From a virus: DNA of 64,000 bases. Of the stretch, positions 22,695 to 30,457 are shown piece by piece; the first letter of the stretch is position 1, and each line of letters starts with the position of its first letter. A program made the translations under genes and the position numbers. The DNA is taken from positions 1 through 64,000 of IMG/VR virus record IMGVR_UViG_3300046834_000025. One strand, written 5' to 3'. The notes below the pieces were generated by a model. It saw only the letters and a list, made by a program, of their open reading frames with translations. It ran no database searches and was not told the origin of the DNA.

Positions 22695-23174
22695 ATGGAT
22701 ATGGAGTTCGTCAGAGACGACCACAACCAGATCTACAAGGTGGAGGAGGTGATGTTCGAAGGCAAGGTGGTTTCGGTGCGTAATGTGCACACCGGAGAGC
22801 CGTCAACCTTTGCCGTCGACACCGTCGAAGTGCTGGACGGTGAAGCACTGCACTACTGGCAGAGTCAATTCCCTCTCATGGAGGGTGGTGACCCGACCAG
22901 GTTCAAGAGCCGTGTGGTCGTGGAGAGCCCGGACGGCTGGTCCGACGAAGAGATCATCGCGAGTGTCGGTGCACAGTTCTCGGCACAGACGTTCGTCAAC
23001 GAGATCTCCGTTGCAGCCCTTGGCTCTCGACTCACGATTACCACAATCTACCAGGCCGACGACCTGGACCAGGCTCGTGAGATTGCCGACCAGGTGTTCT
23101 CCGGCTTCACCGTCGTCCATCGAGCGGACATGCAGCGTACCAACAAGCGCGGGATGTTCGAGGTGGCACGATGA
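22695..23174 (+). CDS. Hypothetical protein, 159 residues
   Basis: Acidic alpha/beta protein with ITTIYQADDLDQAREIADQV, then VFSGFTVVHRAD near its end. ATG chosen 6 nt after GGAGG; an ATG two codons earlier overlaps the upstream stop. No family recognised. Confidence 0.7.
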   Translation: MDMEFVRDDHNQIYKVEEVMFEGKVVSVRNVHTGEPSTFAVDTVEVLDGEALHYWQSQFPLMEGGDPTRFKSRVVVESPDGWSDEEIIASVGAQFSAQTFVNEISVAALGSRLTITTIYQADDLDQAREIADQVFSGFTVVHRADMQRTNKRGMFEVAR

Positions 23175-23410
23175 AGATGTACCCACAGTTCCGCATCGTG
23201 ATCACACCGCAAGACCCGTTCGGCGACCGTTGGGTCAATGTGGAGCGCAAGCTCGAGTTCGCCCGCATCCAGAACTCGATGCCGACCGAACAGGTCATCA
23301 TCCAGTGGGAACTCATTGAGGGAGAGGTGGTGAAGGGTGGTGACATCGACCAGGCTGTCGCAATTGCTCAGGAACGGCTCACAGAGATCAACTCCGGTGA
23401 CTACACGTGA
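23171..23410 (+). CDS. Hypothetical protein, 79 residues
   Basis: Alternating strands and a C-terminal helix (DIDQAVAIAQERLTEINSGD), a ferredoxin-like rhythm shared with the preceding protein's C-terminus. ATGA overlap with the upstream gene. Confidence 0.68.
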   Translation: MKMYPQFRIVITPQDPFGDRWVNVERKLEFARIQNSMPTEQVIIQWELIEGEVVKGGDIDQAVAIAQERLTEINSGDYT

Positions 23411-23666
23411 TGCGCGGATCAGCGAACACGCGCGGCAACGGTGTCGCGAGATGGGCATTAGTACGAAGGTGGCTAAGCGCATCGCTCGCAACCCAACGAT
23501 GGTGCTACCAGACTTCGGCGGCATCACGACTCGCCGCTTCATCTACTCCTCTGATGAGCCGCTGTATGCGATCGTCATTGCAGAGATCGACAACGATCGA
23601 CCGCTCGTTGTCACCGTCCTGCACTACTCCCAGACCTACACACCCCGAAGGAACTCCAATGTTTGA
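23397..23666 (+). CDS. DUF4258-like small protein
   Basis: 89 residues: ISEHARQRCREMGISTKVAK followed by RIARNP and strands IYSSDEPLYAIVIAEI and PLVVTVLHY. The H-A-x-x-R-x-x-E-x-G-I-S start and strand end fit DUF4258/RelE-like small folds. GTG start overlaps the previous gene by 14 bp. No antitoxin partner is evident, so a toxin role is not claimed. Confidence 0.62.
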   Translation: MTTRDARISEHARQRCREMGISTKVAKRIARNPTMVLPDFGGITTRRFIYSSDEPLYAIVIAEIDNDRPLVVTVLHYSQTYTPRRNSNV

Positions 23667-23865
23667 GGCTCTGTACCAGCTTCACAGGACCGTCTACAAC
23701 ACCGACTACGATCCCAACGAGCCGGAGTACCCCGGCAACTTCTCCTACCCGATGCCGAGTGAAGAGAAGGCAGGCCGAATCGTGGCCGTTGACTGGTCCA
23801 CGCCCGGACAGGTCACCGTGACCCGCCTCACCGTCAACAGCGTTGCCGTGGGTATCAGGTCATGA
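23659..23865 (+). CDS. Hypothetical protein, 68 residues
   Basis: Tyr/Pro/Asn-rich N-terminal half (TVYNTDYDPNEPEYPGNFSY), beta-rich C-terminus. GAAGGA 7 nt before the ATG. No family recognised. Confidence 0.65.
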   Translation: MFEALYQLHRTVYNTDYDPNEPEYPGNFSYPMPSEEKAGRIVAVDWSTPGQVTVTRLTVNSVAVGIRS

Positions 23866-24224
23866 CCATCTACGAGTACCGGCTTGGCCTGCAGGGACCG
23901 TGGACACAGGTCGCTGCCGACACCATCGCGTTCGTCCACAGTGGTCACGTGGTGTTCTCCGATCAGCGCGATAGGCTGATCCTGGCCGTCGACCGACCGG
24001 CGAACGTCCGACTGGCACCCGACCAGACACCACAGGACACGCCGGAATCGGAGTCGCTACCGATGGCAGAGGAGGAGAACGTCAACCTGGACTTCTACGA
24101 GAAGCGCCTTGAGAAGGGCATTACCCCACCGTGGGAGATCTGGTACAAGCGTGACGTTCCGCGTCTGATCGCAGAGATCAGACTTCTTCGCCAGCACATC
24201 CGCTTCCTCAAGGGGGGTCTCTGA
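23862..24224 (+). CDS. Hypothetical protein, 120 residues
   Basis: Beta-rich N-terminus, Pro/Asp linker, and a helical C-terminus (LDFYEKRLEKG, RLIAEIRLLRQHIRFLK). Coupled on both sides. No family recognised. Confidence 0.68.
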   Translation: MTIYEYRLGLQGPWTQVAADTIAFVHSGHVVFSDQRDRLILAVDRPANVRLAPDQTPQDTPESESLPMAEEENVNLDFYEKRLEKGITPPWEIWYKRDVPRLIAEIRLLRQHIRFLKGGL

Positions 24225-24619
24225 TGCTGAACCGCCTCGAGCACCGCTTCAACGAGCCCGTCTTTCTCACCGGCTGGTATCCGTTCTTCGAGGAGGGTTC
24301 GCACATCATCCGGCCACTCCTGTTCGGTGTCCTGGTCGAACTGGCCGAAGGCAAGCTGCAGGAGTTCCGTGGCGACCTGTTCCACGATGCCAAGTGGCTC
24401 GAGGAGAACGTCAACGGGCCAATCAAGTTCCCATTCATGGTCCGGCACTCTGGCACGCACATCGGTGACCAGGACGTGCAGACCGCGATCGATATCAAGA
24501 GCCCTGGCATGATCTACGACATCGAGCTCACGTGCAGGCGTGGAGCCTACTACGTCACCGTGACGGAGCGCACGAGGGAGAGCGAGACCGTATCAGCGCA
24601 ATGGGCTACCGTAGCCTGA
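24224..24619 (+). CDS. Hypothetical protein, 131 residues
   Basis: Aromatic-rich N-terminal half (FLTGWYPFFEEGSHIIRPLL), beta-rich C-terminus (IYDIELTCRRGAYYVTVTER). TGATG overlap with the upstream gene. No family recognised. Confidence 0.68.
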   Translation: MLNRLEHRFNEPVFLTGWYPFFEEGSHIIRPLLFGVLVELAEGKLQEFRGDLFHDAKWLEENVNGPIKFPFMVRHSGTHIGDQDVQTAIDIKSPGMIYDIELTCRRGAYYVTVTERTRESETVSAQWATVA

Positions 24620-24634
24620 AGGAGTACAAGAGCG

Positions 24635-24934
24635 ATGACTGAGATCGAGAGACTGCGTGCCTGGATTCGGCTCTCCAACAAGGCCGGTCTGCGCACCGAG
24701 CACGTCAGGGATGTCGAGACCGTTGTCGACCACCTGGAAAGTGCGCGCGACACCATGAGCCGCATGGCAGATACCATGACCGAGATCTGTCAGGCTCTCG
24801 GCTTGCCGGAAGCCACACATGTCAACGAGCTACCGGCTGCCGTCACCAAGGCTCTCAAGGAGTCCTACGACAAGGGCTACGCGCAGGCCGAATCAGGTGG
24901 CCGGATCGATCTAGGGAGAGACACCGATGACTAA
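24635..24934 (+). CDS. Hypothetical helical protein (paralogue pair, first member)
   Basis: 99 residues, helical. Its C-terminal segment NELPAAVTKALKESYDKGYA resembles DTLPTAVREAMQAAYTKGRL in the protein at 25.1 kb, so the two may share an ancestor or a docking helix. AAGGAG upstream of the ATG. Confidence 0.68.
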   Translation: MTEIERLRAWIRLSNKAGLRTEHVRDVETVVDHLESARDTMSRMADTMTEICQALGLPEATHVNELPAAVTKALKESYDKGYAQAESGGRIDLGRDTDD

Positions 24935-25139
24935 GATCGGGACGAAGGACCTGACGAAGTGGGCGGTTGTATCGTCATCACCGTTCCTCACCGCCAGTGG
25001 GTTGACCGAGGTGGTTGCCTTCACGGTGACAAAAGCTCAGGCCGAGTCGTTCATCGCTCTCCTTGAGCCGAACCGCAAACACCGACGTGAATGGAAGGCT
25101 GTGCGTAAAGACGACCTAGGGAGAAACACCGATGGGTGA
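24927..25139 (+). CDS. Hypothetical protein, 70 residues
   Basis: Alpha/beta (VVAFTVTKAQAESFIALLEP), preceded by CTAGGGAGAGACACCG, nearly the same leader as the next gene (CTAGGGAGAAACACCG). No family recognised. Confidence 0.65.
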   Translation: MTKIGTKDLTKWAVVSSSPFLTASGLTEVVAFTVTKAQAESFIALLEPNRKHRREWKAVRKDDLGRNTDG

Positions 25140-25515
25140 GATCATCCACAACAGGGAGTTCTGCCGTGGCTTCTCAAGCCCGGATGAATGTTGCGGCTGC
25201 CCGAACTGCACGGCAACGGAACACGTGCCTGGCTGCCACTTCGCTCTCGAGCGCGGAGGCATCACGATCACGGTCAACAGCCTTCTGTCGATCCTGACCG
25301 ATATCCGCAAGGGTCTCCTTCTGCCAGGGACCACGCCCGTCGACACGCTACCGACTGCTGTTCGCGAAGCAATGCAGGCAGCCTACACGAAGGGTCGGCT
25401 GGAAGGCTTCGCAGAGGCGAACACTCTGTGGCAGACTGGCCGTGCTGGTCGCTCTGAGAACGAGCCGGACTACCAGGCATGGCTCGCCCAAGCCAAGAGG
25501 GAAGGCTGGCTCTGA
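25132..25515 (+). CDS. Hypothetical protein with zinc-binding N-terminus (paralogue pair, second member)
   Basis: 127 residues. CCGCPNC and a further Cys/His near the N-terminus, then the helical LPTAVREAMQAAY segment shared with the 24.6-kb protein. The ribosome site and preceding bases duplicate those of the previous gene. Confidence 0.68.
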   Translation: MGEIIHNREFCRGFSSPDECCGCPNCTATEHVPGCHFALERGGITITVNSLLSILTDIRKGLLLPGTTPVDTLPTAVREAMQAAYTKGRLEGFAEANTLWQTGRAGRSENEPDYQAWLAQAKREGWL

Positions 25516-25516
25516 G

Positions 25517-25804
25517 ATGGACACCCGCACCTGGACAATGGGTTACTATCCCATGCCTGCAAAGAAGCCCTACTCTGATGCCGATCTGGTTGCACGAGCA
25601 AGGATGTTCAACCACAACGACATCGCCGATCGCTTAGAGGCTCTGATCTACAAGGACTTGTGCCTCTGCAACATTGGTGTGCAGGCGTGTCCGGTGCATC
25701 CCGGCAACCTCCGCACCAAGGAGGAGAAGATCTCGTTCCGCAAGAGGTGGGACGAGGATGTGGAAAGGGCTGCGCAGGCCGCACATTCAAGGGATAATGA
25801 GTAA
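25517..25804 (+). CDS. Hypothetical protein, 95 residues
   Basis: Helical, basic, with DLCLCNIGVQACPVHPGNLR near the middle, a possible small zinc knuckle. Starts 1 nt after the previous stop. No family recognised. Confidence 0.63.
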   Translation: MDTRTWTMGYYPMPAKKPYSDADLVARARMFNHNDIADRLEALIYKDLCLCNIGVQACPVHPGNLRTKEEKISFRKRWDEDVERAAQAAHSRDNE

Positions 25805-25884
25805 TGGGCAAAGCACAACAGTACCAGATGCCGAACGCTACAGGACCGAGGCCCGTCCGCGTGCCTCCCAAAAGAGGGAAACCG

Positions 25885-26499
25885 ATGAGCAACAACACTG
25901 TGCCCGCCGACGGGCGAGAGATCTGCCCTGGCGACCCGGAGCACTACAAGGACGCCCACGGACCTGGCCAGGTCTGGTGGGGCGTCCCATTCAGCCACGA
26001 GGGCAAGGATGGTGGCAAGGACTACTCGGAGTGGGTGATCTCAAAGCACGACGCCGCGCCGTCTGCCCTGGTCGAGGACGTTCTGCCGGACTGGCTGAAG
26101 GTCGATCCGCGTGCGTGGGTGTACTACAACCGCGAACTCGATGTCGTGCAGGCCGCGAAGGAGAAGTGCACCGAGTGGTCCTTTGATCAGGACTCTCACG
26201 GCTACTGCCACGACCGTGTCGTCCTGCAGGGTCTCCTGCGCAAGATCGAGACCGTCAACGGTCTGCTGGCCGACCTGCCCGACAGCGTACCACCTCCCGT
26301 CTGGACTGACGGATACCGGGAACTGGCCGATGCCATCCCGTCTGTCCATGATCTAGCTCATCAACTTCTGCGCGCAGCGATGCGCGGCGACAAGGGTGAG
26401 ACGGCTCGCATCGTGCGAACCCTGGACCGCGAGACCAGGGACCACTTCCGTGCGAGCTTCGACCGGGTGATCGAGGCGATCGACCACGAGGACATGTGA
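25885..26499 (+). CDS. Hypothetical protein, 204 residues
   Basis: Start chosen at the ATG after GAGGGAAACCG, the genome's usual ribosome cassette; an ATG 27 codons earlier touches the preceding stop. Contains GPGQVWWGVPFSHEG and a helical C-terminus rich in Arg/Asp (RAAMRGDKGETARIVRTL). No family recognised. Confidence 0.7.
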   Translation: MSNNTVPADGREICPGDPEHYKDAHGPGQVWWGVPFSHEGKDGGKDYSEWVISKHDAAPSALVEDVLPDWLKVDPRAWVYYNRELDVVQAAKEKCTEWSFDQDSHGYCHDRVVLQGLLRKIETVNGLLADLPDSVPPPVWTDGYRELADAIPSVHDLAHQLLRAAMRGDKGETARIVRTLDRETRDHFRASFDRVIEAIDHEDM

Positions 26500-26541
26500 T
26501 GAGTGCCATCGTTGCCGAGAACTATGGCAGGGGGAGACCAC

Positions 26542-26946
26542 GTGGCAAGGTGTGAAGGCTCTGGCGACCTGGTTGACCTCGCTTGGGTGCCGGACGACAA
26601 GGGCTATCCTGGTGCCGCTGTCTGTCTGCATTGCAGTGGCGGCATACAGGTCCGCAAGGGCTCTGCCAAGCTGTACACGCTCGAGGACGGTCGAGAGGTC
26701 TGGGCCGGAATCCTCAAGGTGCACACCTTCCCGAAGGCGTGGAAGGACGCCGATGAGCACTTGGAGAAGCACGAGTCTCCGCCGATCGAGTGCTCTGAGC
26801 CGGATTGCCCTGAGACTATCCCGAACCACATGTGGGGTAAGGTCAAGAGCAACTGGTTCTTTCAGAAGGACGGTAAGCAGTACTGCCCCAAGCACACACC
26901 GGCTTGGGTCGCAGGTTGGCGTGCACGGAAAGCAAAACGCAAGTAG
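26542..26946 (+). CDS. Hypothetical zinc-binding protein, 134 residues
   Basis: Two Cys/His clusters: an N-terminal C...CLHC pair and a later CSEPDCPE...CPKH, consistent with two zinc sites. GTG start with GGGGGAG upstream. Basic C-terminus (RARKAKRK) suggests nucleic-acid contact. Confidence 0.65.
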   Translation: MARCEGSGDLVDLAWVPDDKGYPGAAVCLHCSGGIQVRKGSAKLYTLEDGREVWAGILKVHTFPKAWKDADEHLEKHESPPIECSEPDCPETIPNHMWGKVKSNWFFQKDGKQYCPKHTPAWVAGWRARKAKRK

Positions 26947-26989
26947 AGCTTTCGAGACATCCGGTCTCGGAGAAACAAAGGAGAGTAAC

Positions 26990-27175
26990 ATGGCAAAGGG
27001 TTCCAGCAGTGGTAGTCGCAGCAGTGGTGGCGGCTCGCACTCCTACGGCGGCAAGAGCTACCCCAACACGGGTGCCAGTCCCGCCCGTCAGAGCCAGCCG
27101 TCCGGCACCACGGTCGGCGGGTACACGAAGGTCGCGAACCCGGACGGTACGTACCGGATGAAGCCGAGCAAGTAG
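26990..27175 (+). CDS. Low-complexity Ser/Gly-rich protein
   Basis: 61 residues; the first half is almost all Ser, Gly, Lys (SSSGSRSSGGGSHSYGGKSY), ending in VANPDGTYRMKPSK. AAAGGAGAG 6 nt before the ATG. A small CGAGAC/GTCTCG hairpin precedes it. Function unknown. Confidence 0.65.
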   Translation: MAKGSSSGSRSSGGGSHSYGGKSYPNTGASPARQSQPSGTTVGGYTKVANPDGTYRMKPSK

Positions 27176-27186
27176 CAGTTCCGATG

Positions 27187-27212
27187 GGGGAGAGGCAACA
27201 CGGCCTCTCCCC
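27187..27212 (+). terminator. 9-bp hairpin before the helicase gene
   Basis: GGGGAGAGG pairs with CCTCTCCCC around an 8-nt loop, 11 nt after the previous stop. No U-tract; the stem also contains a GGGGAGAGG Shine-Dalgarno-like sequence. Confidence 0.45.
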
Positions 27213-27240
27213 ACTGCGCCTGGAAGGAGGTGATGCCACG

Positions 27241-28594
27241 ATGACCTATGATCCCCGCTTGCACGAATATCAGTTGCGAGCGATCGAACATCTGCTTGGA
27301 ACCGGCGAACGCGGTTCAGCGTTGTTACTTGACATGGGCCTCGGTTGAAGGCAAGACCGCTACCGTCTTGCAGGCGATCGACGAGCGCCACCTTCCGATG
27401 CTTGTGTTGGCACCCAAGAGGGTTGCCGAAGAAGTGTGGCTGGAACAGCGTGACCTCTGGCGACCTGGTCTGGACATGGTCGTGGCGACCGGCAGCCCGA
27501 CCACGCGGGCCAACAAGCGTGCCAGAGACGCCGATGTCGTCGTCATGACCCGCGACAACGTGGGTGACTTCGGAGACCGGAAGCACCCGTTCCGCACTGT
27601 CGTCCTGGACGAGTCGTCCGGCTACAAGGACAAAGGTACCGCCCGTTGGAGGGCGACTAACAAGGTAGTCAACAAGAGTCACTTCACTTGGGCATTGACT
27701 GGCACACCTGCGCCGAACAGCTACATGGACCTCTGGGCACAGATGTACCTGCTCGACCACGGCAAGCGACTTGAGACCACGTTGGGGGCGTATAGGAACC
27801 GCTACTTCGACGCTGGACGCCGGACGAAGATCACCAACATCGTCTACGAGTGGTTGCTCAAGCCTGGTGCCAAGGACTCGATCAACAAGAGGCTTGAGGA
27901 CCTTTGCCTCTCAATGAGAGCCGAAGACTACCTGACGCTTCCAGAGCTCACCTTCAACGAGGTACGGGTCAAGATACCGCCCGTGGCGAAGCGAGCTTAT
28001 GAAGACCTGCATAAGGTCTTGGTCGCCGACCTGACGCTCATGGGAGGGTATGTCCACACTGCAGCGAACGCGGCTGTCCTCTCGAACCGTCTGCGTCAGG
28101 TGTGTGCCGGATTCCTCTACGAGGACGGCAACACGGACAACCACACCTGGTTGCACGACGAGAAGATGCGTGCGTTGCAGGAGATCGTCGATGGTACTGG
28201 CTCGCCGGTCCTGGTCTTCTACCAGTTCAAGGAGGAAGAGCGAAAGATCCTCTCTGTCATCGATGGTGCCGTCTCGATCCGCGAGCCAGGCATCATTCCT
28301 GCCTGGAACCGTGGAGAGGTACGAGCCCTGGTCGCACACCCGCAGTCAGCCGGTCACGGTCTCAACCTGCAGCACGGCGGTCACACGATCGTCTACACCA
28401 CCTTGCCGTGGTCTGGTGAGGAGTGGGAGCAGTCCGTTCACCGCCTGCACCGCCAGGGACAGCGCAACGCTGTTGTCGTCCACTGGCTCTGGGCAGGCCC
28501 GATCGACCGTACCGCCTTCAACACGGTGCAAGACAAGAAGTCCGTACAGGACGGGCTCAAGTCGTACCTCCGAGAGACAGACCTGTGGCTATGA
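27241..28594 (+). CDS. SNF2-type DNA helicase with a frame break in Walker A
   Basis: The ATG has a strong AAGGAGGTGAT site and opens a frame ending LLLDMGLG then TGA. The next frame (+1) continues GKTATVLQAIDER and runs 415 codons to the end. Across both, the protein is a phage SNF2/SF2 helicase of about 448 residues: motif I MGLGKT, motif II VLDESS, motif III LTGTPAPNS, and C-terminal motifs V/VI AGHGLNLQ and SVHRLHRQGQ. TGA at 27346-27348 separates GGT from GGC. Removing 7 nt restores MGLGKT exactly. Options: ribosome hop, +1 shift (giving MGLGEGKT), real inactivation, or sequence error. Normally it remodels replication or recombination intermediates. Confidence 0.8.
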
Positions 28595-29130
28595 ACTACG
28601 ATGCAGCACACTATAGTCTTCGCAAGGCGCGAGGACTCGCTTCCGCATACGCGTGCGTGAACTGCGATGCGCAGGCACGCGACTGGTCATACCAGTACAA
28701 CGCAGGGGCAGATGAGCTTACAGAAGGTCGGAGACGATACTCAGCCAACCCGGATCACTACGTGCCGATGTGTCGGCGCTGCCACAAGGCTTTCGATGCA
28801 GAGCATGATCCCTCGATCACAGAAGCTCTAGCAGCCAGTGGGCGGAGAAACATCGTACACTGCCTAGAGGTGAAGGCTGAACGGTTAGCGACTGACCCTG
28901 AATACGCTGCACGAGTTGCCGACCATGCGCGTACCATGTGGACACCAGAAGGCAGCCTGGCAGGTGGGCTGGCCGTCATGGAGAAGATCGGTCCAGAACA
29001 GTGGAGCGAGAACGCAAGTCGAGGAGGTACAACCGTCAGCAAGCAAACACGAGAGTGCGAGTGCGGGTTAATCAGCAACCCCGGAGCAGTTGGAAGACAT
29101 CTGAGTGCAACAGGGCACTCACTGAAGTGA
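28591..29130 (+). CDS. HNH endonuclease at the 3' end of the SNF2 gene
   Basis: 179 residues. Zinc-type HNH core: ACVNCDAQARDWSYQYNAGA, then YVPMCRRCHKAFD. The C-terminal ~30 residues form a second Cys/His motif (CECG...GRHLSATGH) shared with the HNH protein at 45.1 kb. ATG overlaps the helicase stop. Directly after its stop, 29130-29153 encode K-E-T-D-L-W-L-stop, a recoded copy of the helicase C-terminus R-E-T-D-L-W-L-stop. A homing-type cassette. Confidence 0.85.
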   Translation: MNYDAAHYSLRKARGLASAYACVNCDAQARDWSYQYNAGADELTEGRRRYSANPDHYVPMCRRCHKAFDAEHDPSITEALAASGRRNIVHCLEVKAERLATDPEYAARVADHARTMWTPEGSLAGGLAVMEKIGPEQWSENASRGGTTVSKQTRECECGLISNPGAVGRHLSATGHSLK

Positions 29131-29153
29131 AGGAGACTGATCTATGGCTATGA
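29130..29153 (+). repeat. Recoded duplicate of the SNF2 helicase 3' end
   Basis: Eight codons ending ETDLWL-stop, in a frame with no start of its own. Compared with 28571-28594 it differs mostly at synonymous positions (ACA/ACT, GAC/GAT, CTG/CTA), as expected for DNA brought from a related phage rather than a fresh copy. Confidence 0.8.
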
Positions 29154-29377
29154 AGCTCAAGACGATCTGGACCATGCCTGCGATGAGCTTGCGAGAGCGG
29201 TTCGGTCGCACCTACGACCTGGTGCTGATCAAGCTGGCGCACCATCTGCCTGCCTCTCTCAAGTACCGCGTCTTCCTGGATGTCGGGGCAGCCAACATCC
29301 GGCCCGACGAGACCGTGCCCAGCGTGTACTATTTCGATATCCTGCAGCGCATGGAGGTTGGTCGCCGTGGCGAGTGA
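29144..29377 (+). CDS. Hypothetical protein, 77 residues
   Basis: Basic helical N-terminus with LRERFGRTYDLVLIKLAHHL and a short beta end. AAGGAGA is 8 nt before this ATG; an ATG two codons later overlaps the duplicated helicase stop and may be the ancestral start. Its 3' end overlaps the next gene. Confidence 0.62.
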   Translation: MAMKLKTIWTMPAMSLRERFGRTYDLVLIKLAHHLPASLKYRVFLDVGAANIRPDETVPSVYYFDILQRMEVGRRGE

Positions 29378-29474
29378 GTGTCCATACTGCCAGTACCGCT
29401 TCGAGACGGAAGCCGAGCTCGCAGAACACGTTCCTTGTCCTGAAACGATCGGTGACCTGGAGGTTCCATGCTAA
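29367..29474 (+). CDS. 35-residue C2H2-like zinc finger
   Basis: CPYCQYRFETEAELAEHVPCP is a compact zinc-finger pattern. GTG start with GGAGG 10 nt upstream, overlapping the previous gene. Probably a small DNA- or protein-binding module. Confidence 0.62.
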   Translation: MASECPYCQYRFETEAELAEHVPCPETIGDLEVPC

Positions 29475-29620
29475 GAGCCTGGCGAGGGCTAGTAGACGCC
29501 TTCAAAGGGGTGCTCAACGGCTTTGTCCGAGCTATTTCCATCGAACCACCGTGGGCACTGCTCTACTGCGTGATGGCGCTCGCGTTCGTTTTCGTTGTGG
29601 TGTTTGGAGGCAAACGATGA
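29468..29620 (+). CDS. 50-residue membrane protein
   Basis: An amphipathic basic N-terminus (MLRAWRGLVDAFKGVLNGFV) and one membrane helix (ALLYCVMALAFVFVVVFGG). Overlaps the zinc-finger gene and the next ATG (ATGA). Function unknown. Confidence 0.62.
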   Translation: MLRAWRGLVDAFKGVLNGFVRAISIEPPWALLYCVMALAFVFVVVFGGKR

Positions 29621-30330
29621 CCAAGAAGTGTAATGCGATCATGACCAGCGAAGGTGGTGTCTGCGAGCTTCACGGCGCTGCCTGGTCGAAGGACGGCTGT
29701 ACGACAGCCGTTGTACTGGAAGATGTGCGCGAGCACCGGCAGTGGCAGTTCGACCACCACGGCTCGAACCGGAATGTGCCGGATGGCACTGGTCCGCAGG
29801 TCGAGTGGCTGATGCCAGTCCTCGGTGCAGACGGCGCAAAGCAGGCATACGTCGGCTCTGTCGGTGCAGCCACGATCGAAGCCCTGTTCCGCGAGGACTG
29901 GGACTGGCCGAAGGACGGCACCGACCAGGAGAAGGCCGATGCCTACGCGGCAATGACCTGGTTGGGTCTTGTGCGCGAGGAGACCGCAGAAGCGTTTGCC
30001 AAGGAAGACCAGGACGAGCTCTACGGTGAGCTCAAGCAGCTTGCCTCACTTGCGATCTCCTGGATGGAGAAAATCCGTGAGCGCAAGCAGTGGCAGTACG
30101 GCCAGCTTCATGACGACGGCACCGTCTACAGCCTGCCCTACTGGCACTCTCCCGACCAGGTGATCGCTGCACAGCATGGTCTGATGCCGGTCCCTGGCAT
30201 GCAAGTCATGGTCGTTCGTCGTCGCCCTGGTCAGCCGTGGGAGCCGATGCCGGACACCTACTGGGGAGGAAAGCATGAGCCGCCTGATCTGCCCGGTCTG
30301 CACAGCACCACACGGCACGCCGCATCGTAA
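29617..30330 (+). CDS. MazG-like protein
   Basis: 237 residues. The middle (about 85-150) reads DWDWPKDGTDQEKADAY..WLGLVREETAEAFAKEDQDE..ELKQLASLAISWMEKI, the E-E-x-x-E plus downstream helix arrangement of MazG-type NTP pyrophosphohydrolases. Flanking N- and C-terminal parts are unlike other MazG proteins and carry several His/Trp. Probably acts on nucleotide pools with the deaminase and the 17.5-kb enzyme. The 3' end overlaps the next gene by 56 bp. Confidence 0.6.
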   Translation: MTKKCNAIMTSEGGVCELHGAAWSKDGCTTAVVLEDVREHRQWQFDHHGSNRNVPDGTGPQVEWLMPVLGADGAKQAYVGSVGAATIEALFREDWDWPKDGTDQEKADAYAAMTWLGLVREETAEAFAKEDQDELYGELKQLASLAISWMEKIRERKQWQYGQLHDDGTVYSLPYWHSPDQVIAAQHGLMPVPGMQVMVVRRRPGQPWEPMPDTYWGGKHEPPDLPGLHSTTRHAAS

Positions 30331-30457
30331 GACCTGCGCTGAAGAGGCACGCAGGATGGTCGATCACCTGACCACCGAACTCGAGAGGCTGCGAGCGCAA
30401 AACGAGCAGCTACACATCGAGATCCAGAACCCAGAGATGAGGATCGATTGGAACTGA
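30275..30457 (+). CDS. Small protein with CxxC and coiled-coil helix
   Basis: 60 residues: CPVCTAPHGTPHRKTC, then a long helix (ARRMVDHLTTELERLRAQNE). GGAGGAAAGC before the ATG. The last residues MRIDWN-stop recall the RPDW start of the deaminase beyond the HNH gene, so the 3' end may be a remnant created by HNH insertion (weak). Confidence 0.62.
   Translation: MSRLICPVCTAPHGTPHRKTCAEEARRMVDHLTTELERLRAQNEQLHIEIQNPEMRIDWN

Noticed and set aside
26499-26555. 18-codon ORF starting as TGATG after the 25.9-kb gene
   Set aside because: Arg/Gly-rich, no independent support; likely just the upstream part of the next gene's leader.
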